64,000 nucleotides of DNA, from NCBI GenBank assembly GCA_965199245.1, contig CBDAQP010000003.1:1087404-1151403 (forward strand), written 5' to 3'. This document shows positions 9,679 to 19,079 of this stretch, one piece after another. The position numbers were made by a program, and so were the translations under genes. Source of the DNA: Carbonatibacter sp965199245 (lineage in GTDB: Bacteria; Pseudomonadota; Alphaproteobacteria; Kiloniellales; Kiloniellaceae). The notes below the pieces were generated by a model. That model saw only the letters and a program-made list of their open reading frames with translations, was not told the origin of the DNA and did not search any database. The stretch's first letter is position 1; each line of letters starts with the position of its first letter.

Positions 9679-11282
9679 ATGGATAGTTTTGATTTTATTA
9701 TTGTCGGCGCAGAGTCGGCGGGCTGTGTTTTGGCAGACAGACTCTCTGCCGATGGTCGTTGTCACGTTCTGGTTCTGGACGCCGGGGCACAGCCCGTGGA
9801 TCAAAATGCCGATTGGCTATGGACGGAGTTTTTTTGATACGCGGGTCAACTGGGCCTACACCACAGAGCCAGACCCGGGACTGAACGGACGCCGGGGGTA
9901 TTGGCCCCGTGGCAAAGTCATCGGCGGTTCCAGTTCCATCAATGCCCTGATCTATTGCCGGGGGTTGGATTTTAACGACTGGGAAAAAGCTGGCGCACAG
10001 GGCTGGAATTGGGACACTGCCCGGGAACCTTTGAACAGATTGAACAGCGCATCACCCCGGATGGCACCCCCTGTGGCAACGGCCCGCTGGCGGTCAGTGA
10101 TGTCAGCAACCGGATCCACCCTGTCAATCGCTATTACCTTGCCGCCGCACAGGAAATCGGCCTGCCCGCCACCGATGATTTTAACGGCAACAGTCCCGAA
10201 GGTGTCGGCATCTACCAGATCACAACCCGCAACGGCCTGCGCTGTTCCTGTGCCGATGCCTTTCTCCGCCCTGCGCGCAAACGATCAAATGTCACCGTGA
10301 GAACCAACAGCCTGGTCACGCGCGTGATTTTTGACGAACGCCGCGCCATCGGCGTCGAGATCCGGGATAAAACGGGCCAGAGACAGCTCACCGCCCAGCG
10401 CGAAGTCATTCTCAGCGCAGGGGCCATCAACTCGCCCCAAATTTTGCAACTGTCCGGCATTGGCCCGGGGGCTTGCTCCAGTCCTGTGGTCTCGAGGTCT
10501 TGCACGACAACCTCAATGTCGGCGGTCATTTGCAAGACCACCTCGGGATCAATTACGATTACAGAGCCGCAGAGCCGACCCTCAACAATCAACTGTCGCC
10601 CTGGTGGGGGAAGGTCTTCCAGGGATTGCGCTATCTGTTGACCCGCAAGGGGCCACTGAGTCTGAGCGTCAACCAGTGCGGGGGCTTTGTGCGCTCGCAC
10701 TGCGCGGGGGACGGTGAACAGGCCGACATCCAGCTTTATTTTAATCCCGTCACCTGCACCACCGCCCCACGGGGCAAACGCCCCCTGATTAACCCCGACC
10801 CCTTCGCCGGATTTATTGCCTCTTTCCAACCCTGTCGCCCCACCTCGCGCGGGCGGATTGACATTGTGTCACCACAGGCGACCGATGCCCCCGCCATCGC
10901 CCCCAATTCCCTGTCCACAGATCAGGATATTGAAACAGTTCTGGCCGGGGCCAGAATCATTCAAAGCCTCATGCGCGCCCGAACCATGCAACCCCTCATT
11001 GACCGCGTGATGCTCCCCGATATTCTCAACCTTGATGACGCGGCGATTATTGATGATTTTCGCAGGCGGTGCGGGACAGTCTTTCACCCGGTTGCGACCT
11101 GTACCATGGGACAGACAGAGGCCAGCTCTGTTGTCGATTTGCACCTGCGCGTTCACGGTTTTGAACGCCTGCGTGTGGTCGATGCCTCTGCCTTTCCCAA
11201 CATCACATCGGGCAACACCAACGCCCCCACCATCATGCTGGCCCATCGTGCGGCAGGATTGATTCTGGAGAACCGGTTTTAG
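9679..11282 (+). pseudogene. GMC-family FAD oxidoreductase (choline-dehydrogenase-like), three frame breaks
   Basis: Full-length homology to glucose-methanol-choline oxidoreductases is spread over three reading frames. Segments: 9679 to about 9785 (MDSFDFIIVG start), about 9785-10027 (PWIKMPIGYGR, GKVIGGSSSINALIY), about 10028-10468 (GPLAVSDV, REVILSAGAINSPQ), and about 10468-11282 (GGHLQDH, TVFHPVATCTMG, VVDASAFPNITSGNTNAP). Two of the breaks sit in G-runs, where sequencing indels are common. However, the Rossmann GxGxxG is also changed: VGAESAG has Glu for the second Gly. That favours real loss of function. The aldehyde dehydrogenase downstream suggests an original alcohol-to-aldehyde-to-acid pathway. 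Confidence 0.85.
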
Positions 11283-11385
11283 GGCAAATTTGACACAAAG
11301 GCGACAGGGTGGCATAAGACGGCAACTGACAAGTCCTTGGATGGCGTAAGATTTCCCCAAACCATCACACGAAAGGCCACTTGCT

Positions 11386-12885
11386 GTGACCGATTTAACA
11401 ATGCCGAATGCGACGAACCAGCTTGTTTCTGGATACCTTGACCACGGCACTGTTCCCCCCCTGCCCGACGGACATTTTATCAATGGTCGATTTGTCACCG
11501 GACAGGACAAACTCCACAGTATCGACCCCGGTTGCGGCAAACCCATCGGTGACTTTGCCGCTGGAACGTCCGGGGACGTGGACAAGGCCCTGACTGCGGC
11601 GGAGCGCGGCTTTGACGTCTGGCGAAAAACAAAACCTGCCGAACGTTGCCGCATTCTCAATAGGGCATCCGACCTTTTACGGGATCGCGCCGCACTGCTT
11701 TCGGTGGTCGAAACACTTGATTCGGGAAAAACCCTTGCCGAGGCCGAAGGCGATGTCAAAAACTCTGCACGCCTGTTGCAATACTATGCGGGGGCGGCGG
11801 ACAAACTCGACGGACGTGCGCTCAATCTCGGTGATGAGCAGATGGGCTGGACTCTGCGCGAACCTGTGGGCGTGACGGCCCACGTTATTCCGTGGAACTA
11901 TCCGACCTCGACTTTTGTACGCGGGGTTGCCCCCGCGCTGGCGGCGGGTTGTTCCGTCGTCGCCAAACCCGCAGAGACAACCCCCTATACGGCCTTGCTC
12001 ATCGCTGAAATTCTCAGCGAAGCCGGGCTGCCCGACGGGGTTGTGAATGTTGTCACGGGTCTTGGCCCCGCTGTGGGTGCGCCGTTGGTTGCCGATGCCC
12101 GGGTCAAACATGTCACCTTTACCGGTTCGGTGGCCACCGGGGTCGGGGTTATGCAGGCCATTGCCCCGAATGTGACCCGCCTGACGCTTGAACTGGGGGG
12201 GAAGTCGCCCCTGATTGCCCTGAGTGACAGCGACGTTGAGGCAGTTGCAGAGGGGGCACTCTGGGCCATTTTCTCCAACGCGGGCCAGATTTGTTCCGCC
12301 GGGTCGCGGCTGGTGATTCACGACAGTCTCCACGATCAGGTGCTCTCGCGACTGCTGGACAAAACAGCCGCCCTGACCTGGGGGCATGGTTTACGCAATC
12401 CTGACATCGGGGCCATCAATTCTGATCTGCACCTGCGCCGCATTCAAGCCCATGTCGATGCGGCAAAGGCGCGGGGCTGTTCTCTGCTCACTGGCGGGCA
12501 GGCCACAAGCGACCCGAAAACAGGACAGGGATGGTTTTTTGAGCCAACGATTATTGACCGGCTCGCCACAGATGATCCTGCGGTGCAGGACGAAATCTTT
12601 GGCCCCGTTCTGGCCGTTCAGGTTGTCGCATCCGACGCAGAGGCCCTGCGGGTTGCCAATGCCACCGACTTTGGCCTGGCGGCAGGTCTTTATAGCCGCA
12701 ACATTAGCCGCGCCCTGCGCCTCGCCCGTGATCTGGATGCCGGGCAGGTCACCATCAATGACTATTGGGCAGGGGGCATCGAGTTGCCTTTTGGCGGCAA
12801 CGGGAAATCCGGCTTTGGACGCGAAAAAGGCTGGGAAGGGCTGGAGGCCTATACCCGCACCAAATCCATCGCGCTCAAACTCTGA
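11386..12885 (+). CDS. NAD(P)-dependent aldehyde dehydrogenase (betaine-aldehyde-dehydrogenase-like)
   Basis: A 499-residue cytosolic enzyme oxidising an aldehyde to its acid. The active-site set is intact: PWNYP at 169-173, the general base Glu in LELGGKS near residue 269, and catalytic Cys303 in SNAGQICSAGS. The start is GTG at 11386 with AAAGG 9 bases upstream; the ATG five codons on is an alternative. It lies 103 bp after the GMC oxidoreductase remnant and 60 bp before a binding-protein gene. That arrangement resembles choline-type catabolism linked to an importer, but the substrate is not known. Confidence 0.93.
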   Translation: MTDLTMPNATNQLVSGYLDHGTVPPLPDGHFINGRFVTGQDKLHSIDPGCGKPIGDFAAGTSGDVDKALTAAERGFDVWRKTKPAERCRILNRASDLLRDRAALLSVVETLDSGKTLAEAEGDVKNSARLLQYYAGAADKLDGRALNLGDEQMGWTLREPVGVTAHVIPWNYPTSTFVRGVAPALAAGCSVVAKPAETTPYTALLIAEILSEAGLPDGVVNVVTGLGPAVGAPLVADARVKHVTFTGSVATGVGVMQAIAPNVTRLTLELGGKSPLIALSDSDVEAVAEGALWAIFSNAGQICSAGSRLVIHDSLHDQVLSRLLDKTAALTWGHGLRNPDIGAINSDLHLRRIQAHVDAAKARGCSLLTGGQATSDPKTGQGWFFEPTIIDRLATDDPAVQDEIFGPVLAVQVVASDAEALRVANATDFGLAAGLYSRNISRALRLARDLDAGQVTINDYWAGGIELPFGGNGKSGFGREKGWEGLEAYTRTKSIALKL

Positions 12886-12945
12886 ACATCTCCCCTTTAA
12901 GTTTTTCCGCTTTTTCCCGACTTTGACAAATAAGGAGTATCTTTG

Positions 12946-14523
12946 ATGAAAAATCTTCACTCTGCCCTTGCACAGGGTTTGATCGACCGTCGTACCTTTA
13001 TGGGTGGAGCGATGGCCCTGGGGGCCACTGCCTCCACCGCCGCGCTCTTTGCCGCGCAGGCCGCAGAGACTCCACAAAAAGGCGGCACCTTAAAGGTCGG
13101 CTATGCACAGGGCAGCACGACTGATTCGCTCGACCCCGCAACCTCTCTCAATGATTTTATGTTTACATTGGGCTACGCCGTTTTCAACGGTCTGGTCGAG
13201 GTCAGCCCCGATGGTCAGGCCATCGGCGAACTGGCAGAAAGCTACGACGCCAGCCCGGATGCGCGGATCTGGACCTTTAAACTACGCACTGATGTCAGGT
13301 TTTCAGACGGAACAAGGCTGACCTCTGCTGATGTTCTCGCCACCCTGCGCCACCACACCGGCGCGGAATCAAAATCAGCGGTCAAATCGATACTGGCCCA
13401 GATCAGGGACATGAAAGCCGACGGCGATCACGTCGTTGTTTTCGAATTGAACAGCGGCAATGCTGATTTTCCATTTATTTTCAATGAGCCACAACTGGGC
13501 ATTCGCAAATCCCTTGACGGAAAGATCGATCCATCCAGCACACTCGGAACGGGCGGCTATGTCATCGATGCCTTTGACCCCGGTGTGCGCGCTTTGCTGA
13601 AGCGTCGGGATGACTACTGGAAAAAAGGCCAGGCCCACATTGACAGCGTGGAAATCATTACCATTGCCGATGGGGCCGCACGGATGAACGCCCTGATGAC
13701 GGGGGAGGTTGACATCATTGATCGTCCTGATCTCAAAACCGTTCACATGCTCAAACGCCGCCCGGGGATTTCTCTTCATGTCCAAAACGGGCCATTGCAC
13801 TATACCCTTCCCATGCACACGGACACAGCCCCTTTTGATCATCCGCACGTCCGTCAGGCACTGAAATATGCCATCAACCGTGAGGAACTGGTTGAAAAGG
13901 TTCTGCGCGGCTATGGGGCGGTTGGAAATGACCACCCGATTTCTTCGGCAATGCCTTACTATAACGCGGCACTGGAGCAACGCGGATATGACCCGGACAA
14001 GGCAAAATTCCACCTGAAAAAGGCCGGCCTCCCGACATTGGACGTGACCCTGCACACAGCGGAAAATGCCTTTGGCGGGGCAGTTGATGCCTCTTTACTC
14101 TTTGCCGAAAATGCCAGGGCGGCAGGCATTAACATCACCGTCAAACGTGAACCAAGTGACGGTTACTGGTCAAATATCTGGCTGAAAAAACCCTTCTGCA
14201 CCAGCTATTGGGGCGGGCGGCCCACCGCCGATGCCATGTTCTCCATCGCCTATGCAACGGGCGCAAACTGGAACGAGACCCGCTGGTCACACCCGCGTTT
14301 TGACGAGCTGCTGGTACGCGCCCGCGCAGAATTGAATCAGGACACCCGCGCCGAACTTTACGGCGAAATGCAGGCCATCTGTCGGGACGAGGGCGGGGCG
14401 ATTATCCCCATGTTCGGTCAATATGTCTCTGCCATGAACGGGCGGGTGAAAAAACCTGCCCGGGTTTCGGAAGGGCGGGATCTGGACGGTCAGCGTTTTG
14501 TCGAACGCTGGTGGGTTGTCTGA
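12946..14523 (+). CDS. Periplasmic substrate-binding protein, ABC family 5 (peptide/opine type)
   Basis: A 525-residue extracytoplasmic binding protein of the DppA/OppA class. The N-terminus has a twin-arginine signal (DRRTFMGG, hydrophobic stretch, AQAAE cleavage region), so export is probably by Tat. Family features follow: KGGTLKVGY after the signal, SLDPATS, LAESYDASPDARIWTFKLR, and FSDGTRLTSADV. The ATG at 12946 is preferred over the TTG one codon earlier because AAGGAG lies 8 bases upstream. It heads a four-gene importer set with the permeases and ATPase downstream. Ligands of this class include peptides, opines, metals and sugars; this one is unknown. Confidence 0.93.
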   Translation: MKNLHSALAQGLIDRRTFMGGAMALGATASTAALFAAQAAETPQKGGTLKVGYAQGSTTDSLDPATSLNDFMFTLGYAVFNGLVEVSPDGQAIGELAESYDASPDARIWTFKLRTDVRFSDGTRLTSADVLATLRHHTGAESKSAVKSILAQIRDMKADGDHVVVFELNSGNADFPFIFNEPQLGIRKSLDGKIDPSSTLGTGGYVIDAFDPGVRALLKRRDDYWKKGQAHIDSVEIITIADGAARMNALMTGEVDIIDRPDLKTVHMLKRRPGISLHVQNGPLHYTLPMHTDTAPFDHPHVRQALKYAINREELVEKVLRGYGAVGNDHPISSAMPYYNAALEQRGYDPDKAKFHLKKAGLPTLDVTLHTAENAFGGAVDASLLFAENARAAGINITVKREPSDGYWSNIWLKKPFCTSYWGGRPTADAMFSIAYATGANWNETRWSHPRFDELLVRARAELNQDTRAELYGEMQAICRDEGGAIIPMFGQYVSAMNGRVKKPARVSEGRDLDGQRFVERWWVV

Positions 14524-14664
14524 TCCGGTTTTTGGCAACCCGACAGATGACGGGGCGGGGGGTTGGAATGACCCCGCTGTTTTATGACAGGCTGTTCTTT
14601 CGTTTTCCTGACATATAAGAAAACAGCACAGGGACAAACAATAGACATAAACTGGCGTTTATTC

Positions 14665-15621
14665 ATGAACAATCTATCTTTATTGATCCTCCAGCGCCTT
14701 GCGCTGGGGGGGGCGACGCTTTTTATTGTTTCAATTCTGATTTTTGCAGGAATTGAACTGCTCCCAGGAGATTTGGCGCAAGAAATTCTGGGCAATACGG
14801 CCACAGCAGAAACGCTCGCCGCCTTTCGCGCCGAACTCGGCCTGGACACCCCCCCCTTCACGCGTTATCTGGACTGGCTGGGGGGCGTTCTGGCGGGGGA
14901 TTTTGGCAACTCGCTTGCCAACAACCGCCCGATTGCAGAAATTCTGGACAATCGCCTCGGCAACAGCTTTTTCCTGGCGGGTTATGCCGCCGTGATTGCC
15001 GTCCCTCTCGCGCTTGTTTTGGGTGTTTTGTCGGCCTTGTTCCGCAATTCTGTTTTTGACCGAACGACAAATGTTTTCGCCCTCACGGCAATTTCCCTGC
15101 CTGAATTTTTTGTCGCCTATGTGTTGATTTTTTTCCTCGCCGTCCAAACCCCCTTGTTTCCCCCCATTGCTAGAATGACCGGGGATCTGTCCCTGGGCGA
15201 GGCACTCTATCGTTGTTTTCTACCCGCCTTGACCCTGACCCTGGTTGTCGTGGCCCATATGATGCGGATGACCCGCACGACGCTTATCAATCTGCTGGCC
15301 CTGCCCTATATTGAAATGGCACGGCTCAAGGGCCTGCCCCCCCTGCGCGTGATTGTGGTTCACGCCCTGCCCAATGCCCTGGGAGCCATTATCAATGTTG
15401 TGGCCTTGAACCTCGCCTATTTAATTGTCGGCGTTGTCGTCGTCGAAGCTGTCTTTGCCTATCCCGGGTTGGGGCAGATGCTGGTCGATGCGGTGTCCAA
15501 ACGCGATATTCCCGTCGTTCAGGCTATCAGCCTTATTTTTGCGGGAGTCTATATTTCGCTTAATCTTTTGGCAGATATTCTATCGATCCTGTCCAACCCG
15601 CGCCTGCGTCATGCGTGCTAA
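14665..15621 (+). CDS. ABC importer permease, DppB type
   Basis: A 318-residue inner-membrane permease with about six transmembrane segments. It carries the family EAA-loop region (YIEMARLKGLPPLRVIVVHALPNALG) near the C-terminus. The start at 14665 matches the usual N-terminus, in which the first helix begins directly after a short leader (NNLSLLILQRLALGG). An in-frame ATG at 14584 would add 27 residues of poor likeness; neither start has a strong ribosome site. It pairs with the DppC-type permease 15 bp downstream. Confidence 0.92.
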   Translation: MNNLSLLILQRLALGGATLFIVSILIFAGIELLPGDLAQEILGNTATAETLAAFRAELGLDTPPFTRYLDWLGGVLAGDFGNSLANNRPIAEILDNRLGNSFFLAGYAAVIAVPLALVLGVLSALFRNSVFDRTTNVFALTAISLPEFFVAYVLIFFLAVQTPLFPPIARMTGDLSLGEALYRCFLPALTLTLVVVAHMMRMTRTTLINLLALPYIEMARLKGLPPLRVIVVHALPNALGAIINVVALNLAYLIVGVVVVEAVFAYPGLGQMLVDAVSKRDIPVVQAISLIFAGVYISLNLLADILSILSNPRLRHAC

Positions 15622-15636
15622 AACGGGGGGCAAACA

Positions 15637-16461
15637 ATGCCAGACGCCTTGAAAAATATTCCACTGTCTGCCCTGTTCGGCCTGGGCGTTATCGTTTTAA
15701 TCGGCGGCATCGGCCTTTTTGCCAATATGTTGGCCCCTTACGGCGAGACAGAGGTTGTCGGGGCGCAATATGAACCCTGGGGGCCGGATTTTTGGCTGGG
15801 GACGGACAATCTGGGGCGTGACCTGCTCTCGCGTATGATTTACGGGGCGCGCAATACCGTTGGTCTGGCCCTGCTGACAACCGCTATTGCCTTTTCGACT
15901 GGAAGTTTCCTCGGCATTCTTTCCGCGCTCAAGGGGGGCTGGCCTGATTTGATTTTGGGCCGACTGGTGGATATTTTGATGTCTGTTCCCCCGCTGATCC
16001 TCGCCTTGATGTTGCTGGCCCTGATCGGAACCTCGCTCACCAGTATGGTCGTGGTCATTGCCGTGATCTATCTGGCTCCTGTTTTCCGCCTCTCCCGGGC
16101 GGCCGCCCAATCGGTTGTTGTCATGGATTATGTCGAGGCCGCGCGCCTGCGGGGAGAGGGCGCAGGGCGACTGATCTGGCAGGAAATTCTACCCAATATT
16201 ACCCCGACACTCCTTGCCGAATTTGGCCTGCGCTTTTGTTTTGTTTTTCTTTTCATCGCGGCCTTGTCCTTTCTGGGGCTGGGGATTCAACCCCCCACAG
16301 CAGACTGGGGCGGGATGGTCAGGGACAACGCCGTCTTGATTTCCTTTGGCGATCTCACGCCTCTGATCCCGGCGGGGGCCATTGCACTGTTGACGGTGTC
16401 AATCAATCTGGTCGTCGATTGGATGCTCCATCGCGCCAGCGGCCTGAAAGAAACAACCTGA
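15637..16461 (+). CDS. ABC importer permease, DppC type
   Basis: A 274-residue second permease of the importer. The usual DppC pattern is visible: an N-terminal helix, then the conserved WLGTDNLGRDLLSRMIYGAR region (residues about 49-69), and later VEAARLRGEGAGRLIWQEILPN as the ATPase-contact loop. A GGGGGG ribosome site precedes the ATG. It is followed after 7 bp by the ATPase gene. Confidence 0.93.
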   Translation: MPDALKNIPLSALFGLGVIVLIGGIGLFANMLAPYGETEVVGAQYEPWGPDFWLGTDNLGRDLLSRMIYGARNTVGLALLTTAIAFSTGSFLGILSALKGGWPDLILGRLVDILMSVPPLILALMLLALIGTSLTSMVVVIAVIYLAPVFRLSRAAAQSVVVMDYVEAARLRGEGAGRLIWQEILPNITPTLLAEFGLRFCFVFLFIAALSFLGLGIQPPTADWGGMVRDNAVLISFGDLTPLIPAGAIALLTVSINLVVDWMLHRASGLKETT

Positions 16462-16468
16462 GGCACTC

Positions 16469-18085
16469 ATGGCAGAAAACACCGCACTGTTGCGCGTCCG
16501 TAACCTGAACATTGTTACCTCTGCACAAGGCCACTGGCACGACATTATCCGCGATGTCAGCTTTGACCTCCGGCGGGGGGAAGTGTTGGGACTGGTGGGC
16601 GAGTCAGGGGCGGGAAAGTCCACCCTCGGTCTGGCGGCTTTGGGCTTTTTTCGTGATGGCTGTCGTCTGAATGGCGGTCAGATTATTTTTGACGGGCGCG
16701 ACCTTGCACACGACAGTGAACACGAACGCCGGATCATACGGGGCCGGCGCATGGCCTATGTCGCACAGTCTGCCGCTGCCTCTTTCAACCCCGCGCACCG
16801 GCTCATCACCCAATACAGCGAAGCTCCCCTGCAACAAGGCCTGATGTCACGCGCCCAGGCACAGAGGGACGCGATTGAGCTTTACAACCAGATGCGCCTG
16901 CCTCACCCGGAACAGATTGGCTTTCGCTATCCCCATCAGCTTTCGGGGGGGCAGTTACAACGCGCCATGACCGCAATGGCGATGGCCTGTCGTCCTGATC
17001 TCATCGTTTTTGACGAGCCGACAACCGCGCTCGACGTCACCACACAAATTGAAGTGCTCCGCACCATTCGTCGCCTTATCGAACAGTTTGAAACGGCGGC
17101 ACTCTATATCACCCATGATCTGGCCGTGGTGGCCCAGATGGCCGATCATATTATGGTTTTGCAACAGGGTCGCCCGGTTGAAAGTGCCCCGACGGCTCAA
17201 ATTCTGGACAATCCCGCCGAAGACTACACAAAATCACTCTGGGCCGTGCGCCGCCTTGCACGCCCGCACACAGCAGATGTCAAACCCGGAACAACGCCCC
17301 TGCTTTCACTGCAAAATCTTGATGCCCATTACGGAAAATTTCAGGCCCTCAGCGGACTATCCCTCGATGTCCATGCGGGCAGAACCCTTGCCATTGTCGG
17401 TGAATCGGGATCGGGAAAATCAACGGCGGCCCGCGCCATCACCGGGCTGTTGCCCCCGTCATCAGGTCAAATTCTTTTTCACGGCAACGCTCTCCCACCC
17501 CGCCTGGAACAGCGTTCGCGCGACCAGTTACGCCATATTCAAATGATCTATCAAAGCCCGGATACCGCCCTGAATCCGCGCCAATCCGTGCGCACCATCA
17601 TCGGACGCCCTGTTGAATTTTATCTGGGTCTCAAAGGACAAGACAAAGAAAAACGCATCCGCGAACTCCTGACCCAAATTGAACTGCCGCCGGATGATTA
17701 TCTTGAACGTCGCCCCCCCGAACTGTCGGGGGGTCAGAAACAACGGATCGGCATCGCCCGCGCCCTGGCGGTCGAACCGGATTTTATCATCTGCGACGAA
17801 GTGACCTCCGCCCTCGACCAGCTTGTCGCCGGGGATATTCTCAAACTGTTGATGAAGCTGCAACAGGATAGGGGATTGGGTTATCTCTTTATCACCCACG
17901 ACCTCGCCATTGTCCGCGCCATTGCCGATGATGTCGTCGTCATGCAACAGGGCAAGGTGGTCGAGGCCGGAACCCGCAACGATATTTTCACCCCGCCCCA
18001 CAAAGACTATACGGAAATTTTGCTGTCGTCTGTGCCCGAAATGGATCCCGACTGGCTGACCCGCACGCTGAACAAAAGCGTCTAG
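16469..18085 (+). CDS. Fused double ABC ATPase (DppD-DppF type)
   Basis: A 538-residue ATPase with two complete nucleotide-binding domains in one chain. Domain 1 has Walker A GESGAGKST, signature LSGGQLQRAM and Walker B LIVFDEP. Domain 2 has Walker A GESGSGKST, signature LSGGQKQRIGIA and Walker B FIICDEV. In E. coli Dpp these are separate proteins; fused forms are common in alphaproteobacterial importers. In the second Walker B the usual DEP is DEV, a common variant. It completes the importer begun at 12946. Confidence 0.94.
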   Translation: MAENTALLRVRNLNIVTSAQGHWHDIIRDVSFDLRRGEVLGLVGESGAGKSTLGLAALGFFRDGCRLNGGQIIFDGRDLAHDSEHERRIIRGRRMAYVAQSAAASFNPAHRLITQYSEAPLQQGLMSRAQAQRDAIELYNQMRLPHPEQIGFRYPHQLSGGQLQRAMTAMAMACRPDLIVFDEPTTALDVTTQIEVLRTIRRLIEQFETAALYITHDLAVVAQMADHIMVLQQGRPVESAPTAQILDNPAEDYTKSLWAVRRLARPHTADVKPGTTPLLSLQNLDAHYGKFQALSGLSLDVHAGRTLAIVGESGSGKSTAARAITGLLPPSSGQILFHGNALPPRLEQRSRDQLRHIQMIYQSPDTALNPRQSVRTIIGRPVEFYLGLKGQDKEKRIRELLTQIELPPDDYLERRPPELSGGQKQRIGIARALAVEPDFIICDEVTSALDQLVAGDILKLLMKLQQDRGLGYLFITHDLAIVRAIADDVVVMQQGKVVEAGTRNDIFTPPHKDYTEILLSSVPEMDPDWLTRTLNKSV

Positions 18086-18192
18086 ATGTCTTTTGGGGTT
18101 TCGTTTTGCGTCACAAAACAATCAAATAACTGTCACCATAGAGTCTTGATCGCCCGGGTAATGTGCGCACACCCTAAATCAGGAAAACACAG

Positions 18193-19047
18193 GTGCTACA
18201 GGTGTCGCAATTTCCCCCCAACAATTCATCGCCCGCCATTTTTGTCGAAAAACTGAACAAAACCTTTGGCCTGAACAAAGCACTTGATGCAGTGTCCTTT
18301 TCGATTGAACAGGGTGAAATGGTTGCGTTGATCGGGGCGTCAGGGTCGGGGAAATCAACCTTGATGCGCCATATTGCCGGATTGATTTTCGGTGATCGCG
18401 GCTGTTGCGAAGTCACTATACTGGGTCAAACCGTGCAACGCGATGGACGCAAAGGATCGGGCATCCGCCGCATTCGCGCCCGGGTCGGGGTTGTGTTTCA
18501 ACAGTTCAATCTGGTTTATCGCCTGCCTGTTCTCACCAATGTTTTGACAGGCTGTTTGGGACAGATGCCCATCTGGCGCGGGACGTTGGGCCTGTTCAAC
18601 CGCGCAGAAAAACAGCGGGCCATGAACGCCCTCCATCGAGTCGGCATTGCCCATCTGGCCCGCCAGCGTTCCGGCACGTTATCAGGTGGGCAACAGCAAC
18701 GCGCCGCCATTGCACGCACCATCACCCAGGGAGCGCAGGTTGTTTTGGCGGATGAACCCATTGCCTCGCTTGACCCGTCCTCCGCACGTAAGGTTATGGA
18801 AACTCTGGCCCGCCTGAACCGCGAAGACAGGGTCACTGTTCTCGTCTCTCTCCATCAGGTTGATTATGCCCTGCGCTATTGCCCGCGCACCATCGCCATG
18901 AAGGGGGGACAGGTTGTCTTCGACGGCCCCTCTGCGGAACTCTGCGAGGACAAGCTGCGTCAGCTTTATGGCGACCAATCCATTGAATTATCTCACAAAA
19001 AAAAGCAGGACGAACCTGCACAAACCGGGTCACAGCTTGTGGCTTAG
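18193..19047 (+). CDS. phnC: Phosphonate-type ABC importer ATPase
   Basis: A 284-residue ATPase with Walker A GASGSGKST, signature LSGGQQQRAAIA and Walker B VLADEPIASLDP. FQQFNLVYRLPVLTNVL and TGCLG are typical of PhnC. The GTG at 18193 is used; a second GTG three codons on is equally possible. It is the first gene of a phnC-phnD-phnE set, 107 bp after the preceding importer, so probably a separate unit. No C-P lyase genes are present, so the substrate may be phosphonate, phosphite or phosphate. Confidence 0.92.
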   Translation: MLQVSQFPPNNSSPAIFVEKLNKTFGLNKALDAVSFSIEQGEMVALIGASGSGKSTLMRHIAGLIFGDRGCCEVTILGQTVQRDGRKGSGIRRIRARVGVVFQQFNLVYRLPVLTNVLTGCLGQMPIWRGTLGLFNRAEKQRAMNALHRVGIAHLARQRSGTLSGGQQQRAAIARTITQGAQVVLADEPIASLDPSSARKVMETLARLNREDRVTVLVSLHQVDYALRYCPRTIAMKGGQVVFDGPSAELCEDKLRQLYGDQSIELSHKKKQDEPAQTGSQLVA

Positions 19048-19079
19048 CCCTTTGTTTCTTTAGCAGGAGTAATCACGTC

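Noticed and set aside
11677..13077. Two minus-strand frames of 236 and 228 codons opposite the aldehyde dehydrogenase and binding-protein genes
   Set aside because: They are shadows of strongly supported plus-strand genes.
17528..18121. 197-codon minus-strand frame over the second ATPase domain
   Set aside because: Antisense of the Walker and signature motifs of a confirmed ABC ATPase.
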